A DNA stretch of 64,000 nt, taken from Echinometra lucunter. Taxonomy: Eukaryota; Echinodermata; Echinoidea; Camarodonta; Echinometridae. The position numbers and the translations under genes were made by a program. The notes under the pieces were generated by a model, which did no database searches, was not told the origin of the DNA, and saw only the letters and a program-made list of their open reading frames with translations. This document shows positions 56,189-64,000 of this stretch, piece after piece (the first letter of the stretch is position 1; each line of letters opens with the position of its first letter). The stretch lies in the NCBI GenBank assembly GCA_029962745.1, contig CM057153.1:6849314-6913313 (forward strand). Direction: 5' to 3'.

Positions 56189-59100
56189 CTTGACTCTCTC
56201 CTCTGCTTTGCGCATCTCCACTGCCTCAATATGTTTTCGAATTACTTTCATTTGAATGATACCCTTCTTCCTCAAGACCTTTTCGTAATCCTTGGGCTCA
56301 ACATTCTTCAAAAGTTCAAATATTTCTTCCGCTTCTTTTTCTTCCTTGGTCAGAGGCTTTTTCTTTTCTGGTACCTTCACTTCGACCTTTTCCTCTTCTT
56401 TTGGTTTCTTTTTCATAATCTTGACTTCGACCTTCTCTTCACGTTCCTCAGGTTTCTTGGGAGCAATCTCGATTTCAACTTCGGTGGGAGCTGCTTCTTC
56501 GATTTTAGAGGGTTCAATGGTGACAACTGCTTCCTCAGGAGCAGCTTCGGTGGGTTTCTCTAGAGTGACCTCGAATTCTTCCAGGGTGGCTTCCTCAGCT
56601 TTACGCTTCTCGACCATCTCGATGTGTTTTTTAATGACTTTGGTCTGCATGATGCCTTTCTTCCTCAAAACCTTTTCGTAATCCTTGGGCTCAACATTCT
56701 TCAAAAGTTCAAATATTTCTTCCGCTTCTTTTTCTTCCTTGGTCAGAGGCTTTTTCTTTTCTGGTACCTTCACTTCGACTTTTTCCTCTTCTTTTGGTTT
56801 CTTTTTCATAATCTTGACTTCGACCTTCTCCTCACGTTCCTCAGGTTTCTTGGGAGCAATCTCGATTTCAACTTCGGTGGGAGCTGCTTCTTCGATTTTA
56901 GAGGGTTCAATGGTGACAACTGCTTCCTCAGGAGCAGCTTCGGTAGGTTTCTCTAGAGTGACCTCGAATTCTTCCAGGGTGGCTTCCTCAGCTTTACGCT
57001 TCTCGACCATCTCGATGTGTTTTTTAATGACTTTGGTCTGGCATGATGCCTTTCTTCCTCAAAACCTTTTCATATTGCTCGGGTTCTACATCCTTCAGAA
57101 TCTCAAATACTTCCTCGGCTTCTTTTTCTTCCTTGGTCAGAGGCTTTTTCTTTTCTGGTACCTTCACCTCGACCTTTTCCTCTTCTTTTGGTTTCTTTTT
57201 CATAATCTTGACTTCGACCTTCTCTTCACGTTCCTCAGGTTTCTTGGGAGCAATCTCGATTTCAACTTCGGTGGGAGCTGCTTCTTCGATTTTAGAGGGT
57301 TCAATGGTGACAACGACTTCCTCAGGAGCAGCTTCGGTGGGTTTCTCTAGAGTGACCTCGAATTCTTCCAGGGTGGCTTCCTCAGCTTTACGCTTCTCGA
57401 CCATCTCGATGTGTTTTTTAATGACTTTGGTCTGGATGATGCCTTTCTTCCTCAAAACCTTTTCATATTGCTCGGGTTCTACATCCTTCAGAATCTCAAA
57501 TACTTCCTCGGCTTCTTTTTCTTCCTTGGTCAGAGGCTTTTTCTTTTCTGGTACCTTCACTTCGACCTTTTCCTCTTCTTTTGGTTTCTTTTTCATAATC
57601 TTGACTTCGACCTTCTCCTCACGTTCCTCAGGTTTCTTGGGAGCAATCTCGATTTCAATTTCGGTGGGAGCTGCTTCTTCGATTTTAGAGGGTTCAATGG
57701 TGACAACTGCTTCCTCAGGAGCAGCTTCGGTAGGTTTCTCTAGAGTGACCTCGAATTCTTCCAGGGTGGCTTCCTCAGCTTTACGCTTCTCGACCATCTC
57801 GATGTGTTTTTTAATGACTTTGGTCTGGATGATGCCTTTCTTCCTCAAAACCTTTTCATATTGCTCGGGTTCTACATCCTTCAGAATCTCAAATACTTCC
57901 TCGGCTTCTTTTTCTTCCTTGGTCAGAGGCTTTTTCTTTTCTGGTACCTTCACCTCGACCTTTTCCTCTTCTTTTGGTTTCTTTTTCATAATCTTGACTT
58001 CGACCTTCTCTTCACGTTCCTCAGGTTTCTTGGGAGCAATCTCGATTTCAACTTCGGTGGGAGCTGCTTCTTCGATTTTAGAGGGTTCAATGGTGACAAC
58101 GACTTCCTCAGGAGCAGCTTCGGTGGGTTTCTCTAGAGTGACCTCGAATTCTTCCAGGGTGGCTTCCTCAGCTTTACGCTTCTCGACCATCTCGATGTGT
58201 TTTTTAATGACTTTGGTCTGGATGATGCCTTTCTTCCTCAAAACCTTTTCATATTGCTCGGGTTCTACATCCTTCAGAATCTCAAATACTTCCTCGGCTT
58301 CTTTTTCTTCCTTGGTCAGAGGCTTTTTCTTTTCTGGTACCTTCACCTCGACCTTTTCCTCTTCTTTTGGTTTCTTTTTCATAATCTTGACTTCGACCTT
58401 CTCTTCACGTTCCTCAGGTTTCTTGGGAGCAATCTCGATTTCAATTTCGGTGGGAGCTGCTTCTTCGATTTTAGAGGGTTCAATGGTGACAACTGCTTCC
58501 TCAGGAGCAGCTTCGGTAGGTTTCTCTAGAGTGACCTCGAATTCTTCCAGGGTGGCTTCCTCAGCTTTACGCTTCTCGACCATCTCGATGTGTTTTTTAA
58601 TGACTTTGGTCTGGATGATGCCTTTCTTCCTCAAAACCTTTTCATATTGCTCGGGTTCTACATCCTTCAGAATCTCAAATACTTCCTCGGCTTCTTTTTC
58701 TTCCTTGGTCAGAGGCTTTTTCTTTTCTGGTACCTTCACCTCGACTTTTTCTTCTTCTTTTGGTTTCTTTTTCATAATCTTGACTTCGACCTTCTCCTCA
58801 CGTTCCTCAGGTTTCTTGGGAGCAATCTCGATTTCAATTTCGGTGGGAGCTGCTTCTTCGATTTTAGAGGGTTCAATGGTGACAACTGCTTCCTCAGGAG
58901 CAGCTTCGGTGGGTTTCTCTAGAGTGACCTCGAATTCTTCCAGGGTGGCTTCCTCAGCTTTACGCTTCTCGACCATCTCGATGTGTTTTTTAATGACTTT
59001 GGTCTGGATGATGCCTTTCTTCCTCAAAACCTTTTCATATTGCTCGGGTTCCACATCCTTCAGAATCTCAAATACTTCCTCGGCTTCTTTTTCTTCCTTG

Positions 59101-61679
59101 GTCAGAGGCTTTTTCTTTTCTGGTACCTTCACCTCGACTTTTTCTTCTTCTTTTGGTTTCTTTTTCATAATCTTGACTTCGACCTTCTCTTCACGTTCCT
59201 CAGGTTTCTTGGGAGCAATCTCGATTTCAACTTCGGTGGGAGCTGCTTCTTCGATTTTAGAGGGTTCAATGGTGACAACTGCTTCCTCAGGAGCAGCTTC
59301 GGTGGGTTTCTCTAGAGTGACCTCGAATTCTTCCAGGGTGGCTTCCTCAGCTTTACGCTTCTCGACCATCTCGATGTGTTTTTTAATGACTTTGGTCTGG
59401 ATGATGCCTTTCTTCCTCAAAACCTTTTCATATTGCTCGGGTTCTACATCCTTCAGAATCTCAAATACTTCCTCGGCTTCTTTTTCTTCCTTGGTCAGAG
59501 GCTTTTTCTTTTCTGGTACCTTCACCTCGGACTTTTTCTTCTTCTTTTGGTTTCTTTTTCATAATCTTGACTTCGACCTTCTCCTCACGTTCCTCAGGGT
59601 TTCTTGGAGCAATCTCGATTTCAATTTCGGTCGGAGCTGCTTCTTCGATTTTAGAGGGTTCAATGGTGACAACTGCTTCCTCAGGAGCAGCTTCGGTGGG
59701 TTTCTCTAGAGTGACCTCGAATTCTTCCAGGGTGGCTTCCTCAGCTTTACGCTTCTCGACCATCTCGATGTGTTTTTTAATGACTTTGGTCTGGATGATG
59801 CCTTTCTTCCTCAAAACCTTTTCATATTGCTCGGGTTCTACATCCTTCAGAATCTCAAATACTTCCTCGGCTTCTTTTTCTTCCTTGGTCAGAGGCTTTT
59901 TCTTTTCTGGTACCTTCACATCGACCTTTTCCTCTTCTTTTGGTTTCTTTTTCATAATCTTGACTTCGACCTTCTCTTCACGTTCCTCAGGTTTCTTGGG
60001 AGCAATCTCGATTTCAACTTCGGTGGGAGCTGCTTCTTCGATTTTAGAGGGTTCAATGGTGACAACTGCTTCCTCAGGAGCAGCTTCGGTGGGTTTCTCT
60101 AGAGTGACCTCGAATTCTTCCAGGGTGGCTTCCTCAGCTTTACGCTTCTCGACCATCTCGATGTGTTTTTTAATGACTTTGGTCTGGATGATGCCTTTCT
60201 TCCTCAAAACCTTTTCATATTGCTCGGGTTCTACATCCTTCAGAATCTCAAATACTTCCTCGGCTTCTTTTTCTTCCTTGGTCAGAGGCTTTTTCTTTTC
60301 TGGTACCTTCACCTCGACTTTTTCTTCTTCTTTTGGTTTCTTTTTCATAATCTTGACTTCGACCTTCTCCTCACGTTCCTCGGGTTTCTTTGGAGCAATC
60401 TCGATTTCAATTTCGGTGGGAGCTGCTTCTTCGATTTTAGAGGGTTCAATGGTGACAACTGCTTCCTCAGGAGCAGCTTCGGTGGGTTTCTCTAGAGTGA
60501 CCTCGAATTCTTCCAGGGTGGCTTCCTCAGCTTTACGCTTCTCGACCATCTCGATGTGTTTTTTAATGACTTTGGTCTGGATGATGCCTTTCTTCCTCAA
60601 AACCTTTTCATATTGCTCGGGTTCTACATCCTTCAGAATCTCAAATACTTCCTCGGCTTCTTTTTCTTCCTTGGTCAGAGGCTTTTTCTTTTCTGGTACC
60701 TTCACCTCGACCTTTTCCTCTTCTTTTGGTTTCTTTTTCATAATCTTGACTTCGACCTTCTCTTCACGTTCCTCAGGTTTCTTGGGAGCAATCTCGATTT
60801 CAATTTCGGTGGGAGCTGCTTCTTCGATTTTAGAGGGTTCAATGGTGACAACTGCTTCCTCAGGAGCAGCTTCGGTGGGTTTCTCTAGAGTGACCTCGAA
60901 TTCTTCCAATTCTTCCAGGGTGGCTTCCTCAGCTTTACGCTTCTCGACCATCTCTATGTGTTTTTTAATGACTTTGGTCTGGATGATGCCTTTCTTCCTC
61001 AAAACCTTTTCATATTGCTCGGGTTCTACATCCTTCAGAATCTCAAATACTTCCTCGGCTTCTTTTTCTTCCTTGGTCAGAGGCTTTTTCTTTTCTGGTA
61101 CCTTCACCTCGACTTTTTCCTCTTCTTTTGGTTTCTTTTTCATAATCTTGACTTCGACCTTCTCCTCACGTTCCTCGGGTTTCTTGGGAGCAATCTTGAT
61201 TTCAACTTCGGTGGGAGCTGCTTCTTCGATTTTAGAGGGTTCAATGGTGACAACTGCTTCCTCAGGAGCAGCTTCGGTGGGTTTCTCTAGAGTGACCTCG
61301 AATTCTTCCAGGGTGGCTTCCTCAGCTTTACGCTTCTCGACCATCTCGATGTGTTTTTTAATGACTTTGGTCTGGATGATGCCTTTCTTCCTCAAAACCT
61401 TTTCATATTGCTCGGGTTCTACATCCTTCAGAATCTCAAATACTTCCTCGGCTTCTTTTTCTTCCTTGGTCAGAGGCTTTTTCTTTTCTGGTACCTTCAC
61501 CTCGACTTTTTCTTCTTCTTTTGGTTTCTTTTTCATAATCTTGACTTCGACCTTCTCCTCACGTTCCTCAGGTTTCTTTGGAGCAATCTCGATTTCAACT
61601 TCGGTGGGAGCTGCTTCTTCGATTTTAGAGGGTTCAATTGTGACAACTGCTTCCTCAGGAGCAGCTTCGGTAGGTTTTT
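56189..61679 (-). repeat. 393-bp tandem repeat, 14 units (type A)
   Basis: Unit starts step by 393 bases (56231, 56624, 57018, 57411, 57804, 58197, 58590, 58983, 59376, 59770, 60163, 60556, 60958, 61351). The +1 steps mark the two frameshifts and a +9 step is an in-frame insertion giving ELEEFEV near 60907. Units are nearly identical at DNA level. The two last units in transcription differ (IFELLKNVEPKDYEKVL). Confidence 0.93.
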
Positions 61680-64000
61680 CTAGAGTAATTTCCATTTCTT
61701 GAAGGATGGCTTCTTCGGCTTTGCGCTTCTCTACCACTTCGATATGTTTCTTGATGACCTTTGCTTGGATGATACCCTTCTTCCTCAAAACTTTCTCGTA
61801 CTGTTCAGGTTCTATATCCTTGAGAATCTCAAACACCTCTTCAGCCTCCTTCTCTTCTTTGGTGAGAGGCTTTTTCTTATCTGGTTTCTTTTTCTCTTCC
61901 GGTTTCTTAGGAGCAATTTTTATTTCAACCTCAGTTGGAGCCGCTTCCTCAATTTTGGATGGTTCAATTGTAACAACCACCTCTTCTTGTAGGGTCTCTG
62001 CTGGTTTTTCTAGAGTAATTTCCATTTCTTGAAGGATGGCTTCTTCGGCTTTGCGCTGCTCTACCATTTCGATATGCTTCTTGATGACCTTTGCTTGGAT
62101 GATACCCTTCTTCCTCAAAACTTTCTCGTACTGTTCAGGTTCTACATCCTTGAGAATCTCAAACACCTCTTCAGCCTCCTTCTCTTCTTTGGTGAGAGGC
62201 TTTTTCTTCTCTGGTCTCTTTTTCTCTTCCGGTTTCTTAGGAGCAATTTTTATTTCAACCTCAGTTGGAGCCGCTTCCTCAATTTTGGATGGTTCAATTG
62301 TAACAACCACCTCTTCTGGTACAGTCTCTGCTGGTTTTTCTAGAGTAATTTCCATTTCTTGAAGGATGGCTTCTTCGGCTTTGCGCTGCTCTACCATTTC
62401 GATATGCTTCTTGATGACCTTTGCTTGGATGATACCCTTCTTCCTCAAAACTTTCTCGTACTGTTCAGGTTCTACATCCTTGAGAATCTCAAACACCTCT
62501 TCAGCCTCCTTCTCTTCTTTGGAGAGAGGTTTTTTTTTCTCTGGTTTCTTTTTCTCTTCCGGTTTTTTAGGAGCAATTTTTATTTCAACCTCAGTTGGAG
62601 CCGCTTCCTCAATTTTGGATGGTTCAATTGTAACAACCACCTCTTCTTGTAGGGTCTCTGCTGGTTTTTCTAGAGTAATTTCCATTTCTTGAAGGATGGC
62701 TTCTTCGGCTTTGCGCTGCTCTACCATTTCGATATGTTTCTTGATGACCTTTGGTTGGATGATACCCTTCTTCCTCAAAACTTTCTCGTACTGTTCAGGT
62801 TCTACATCCTTGAGAATCTCAAACACGTCTTCAGCCTCCTTCTCTTCTTTGGTGAGAGGCTTTTTCTTCTCTGGTTTCTTTTTCTCTTCCGGTTTTTTAG
62901 GAGCAATTTGGATTTCAACTTCCGTTGGAGCCGCTTCCTCAATTTTGGATGGTTCAATTGTAACAACCACCTCTTCTGGTACAGTCTCTGCTGGTTTTTC
63001 TAGAGTAATTTCCATTTCTTGAAGGATGGCTTCTTCGGCTTTGCGCTGCTCTACCATTTCGATATGTTTCTTGATGACCTTTGGTTGGATGATACCCTTC
63101 TTCCTCAAAACTTTCTCGTACTGTTCAGGTTCTACATCCTTGAGAATCTCAAACACCTCTTCAGCCTCCTTCTCTTCTTTGGTGAGAGGCTTTTTCTTCT
63201 CTGGTTTCTTTTTCTCTTCCGGTTTCTTAGGAGCAATTTTTATTTCAACCTCAGTTGGAGCCGCTTCCTCAATTTTGGATGGTTCAATTGTAACAACCAC
63301 CTCTTCTTGTAGGGTCTCTGCTGGTTTTTCTAGAGTAATTTCCATTTCTTGAAGGATGGCTTCTTCGGCTTTGCGCTGCTCTACCATTTCGATATGCTTC
63401 TTGATGACCTTTGCTTGGATGATACCCTTCTTCCTCAAAACTTTCTCGTACTGTTCAGGTTCTACATCCTTGAGAATCTCAAACACGTCTTCAGCCTCCT
63501 TCTCTTCTTTGGTGAGAGGCTTTTTCTTCTCTGGTTTCTTTTTCTCTTCCGGTTTTTTAGGAGCAATTTGGATTTCAACTTCCGTTGGAGCCGCTTCCTC
63601 AATTTTGGATGGTTCAATTGTAACAACCACCTCTTCTGGTACAGTCTCTGCTGGTTTTTCTAGAGTAATTTCCATTTCTTGAAGGATGGCTTCTTCGGCT
63701 TTGCGCTGCTCTACCATTTCGATATGTTTCTTGATGACCTTTGGTTGGATGATACCCTTCTTCCTCAAAACTTTCTCGTACTGTTCAGGTTCTACATCCT
63801 TGAGAATCTCAAACACCTCTTCAGCCTCCTTCTCTTCTTTGGTGAGAGGCTTTTTCTTCTCTGGTTTCTTTTTCTCTTCCGGTTTCTTAGGAGCAATTTT
63901 TATTTCAACCTCAGTTGGAGCCGCTTCCTCAATTTTGGATGGTTCAATTGTAACAACCACCTCTTCTGGTACAGTCTCTGCTGGTTTTTCTAGAGTAATT
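56189..64000 (-). CDS. PEVK-like repeat exon with serial DFRxxL-derived helical modules (partial, two frameshifts)
   Basis: One exon of at least 7.8 kb; it continues past the window and ends in phase 0 with GTCAAG|GTAACT. It is made only of tandem units. Each unit has a Val/Ile/Glu segment (VVTIEPSKIEEAAPTEVEI), a charged Pro/Glu/Val/Lys segment (KKPEE..., PEKKKPLTKEEKEAEE) and a predicted helix (FEILKDVEPEQYEKVLRKKGI then IKKHIEMVEKRKAEE). PEVK-type regions act as entropic springs in titin; the helices are extra. The units form 7 of 110 residues, then 14 of 131. The frame breaks at about 57041 (+1) and 59529 (+1, within a patch of three indels), which I take as errors. Confidence 0.9.
61680..64000 (-). 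repeat. 330-bp tandem repeat, about 7 units (type B)
   Basis: Unit starts step by 330 bases from 61699 to 63679; the array runs off the window. Units lack the REEKVEVKIMKKKPKEEE insert of type A and carry ILQEMEITLEKPAET in place of TLEEFEVTLEKPTEA. Codon usage differs from type A at many synonymous sites. Confidence 0.93.

Larger units (their letters stand above)
1..64000 (-). other. Window-spanning titin-like giant muscle protein gene (partial)
   Basis: All supported coding sequence is on the minus strand and splices into one open protein: a PEVK-like repeat exon, Ig domains, a DFRxxL exon, linkers, more Ig domains and then Fn3 domains. Nearly every exon has phase-1 introns, lengths divisible by three and canonical GT-AG ends. 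Titin, twitchin and projectin relatives lie along thick filaments or span Z-disc to A-band in muscle; the PEVK-then-Ig-then-Fn3 order resembles the I-band to A-band order of vertebrate titin. No start codon, kinase domain or stop is in view, so the exact orthologue (titin, twitchin or stretchin-type) is not decided. A 15-kb stretch is probably present twice by assembly error. Confidence 0.88.

Noticed and set aside
57043..61702. Plus-strand open frames of 888 and 711 codons (Ser/Phe-rich) across the repeat array
   Set aside because: They are the antisense shadow of the 393-bp Lys/Glu-rich repeats: the repeat's codon pattern leaves the complement free of stops. The minus frame has the Ig/Fn3 context, splice sites and homology to the exon at 46547.
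56231..63993. Recurrent plus-strand 110- and 104-codon frames starting MFFNDFG or MKDGFFG
   Set aside because: Same antisense shadow in another frame, one per repeat unit; low-complexity Phe/Leu translation with no known domain.

Overview
The window is an interior piece of one very large animal gene on the minus strand. It encodes a giant titin/twitchin-class sarcomeric protein built from immunoglobulin (Ig) and fibronectin type III (Fn3) domains plus a PEVK-like repeat region. Neither gene end is present and no kinase domain is seen. The spliced introns, about 62% A+T introns packed with small transposons, and invertebrate-style titin modules indicate a marine invertebrate. An echinoderm, probably a sea urchin, is my best guess from the flavour of the repeats, but a mollusc is not excluded.

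In transcription order (high to low coordinates): (1) 64000-56189 is one exon of at least 7.8 kb holding 21 tandem PEVK/helix units (7 of 330 bp, then 14 of 393 bp). (2) 55172-48115 holds a Glu/Pro/Val/Ala-rich linker and five Ig domains. (3) 46715-46547 is a unique exon with a DFRxxL (actin-binding-type) motif whose helical module is clearly the same module repeated in the 7.8-kb exon. (4) 45988-44025 holds acidic linker exons. (5) Eight Ig exons follow, then (6) an unbroken run of 26 Fn3 domains down to base 1. Almost all introns are phase 1, so domains can be added or removed without breaking the frame.

The assembly needs care. About 15 kb is present twice: 14617-29587 and 30088-45103. The first copy ends at, and the second copy starts at, a 500-N gap (29588-30087). 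This is what two contigs with an unmerged allelic overlap would look like, so the eight Ig and about six Fn3 domains of the second copy are probably not extra domains. A second 500-N gap (9628-10127) has the same 12 bases on both sides and probably hides no sequence. Coding exons near both gaps (7.5-9.6 kb and 30.1-34.0 kb) are full of single-base indels. Two more frameshifts lie in the PEVK-like exon, near 57041 and 59529.

The introns hold a pearl/Helentron-like element (12.7-14.2 kb), a non-autonomous hAT element with an 8-bp target duplication (46754-47829), a 301-bp palindromic MITE (50986-51286), a tRNA-like palindromic element and several other hairpins. No complete non-coding RNA gene, promoter or second gene is supported. 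The most novel biological feature is the PEVK-like spring containing a serially duplicated, degenerated DFRxxL module.
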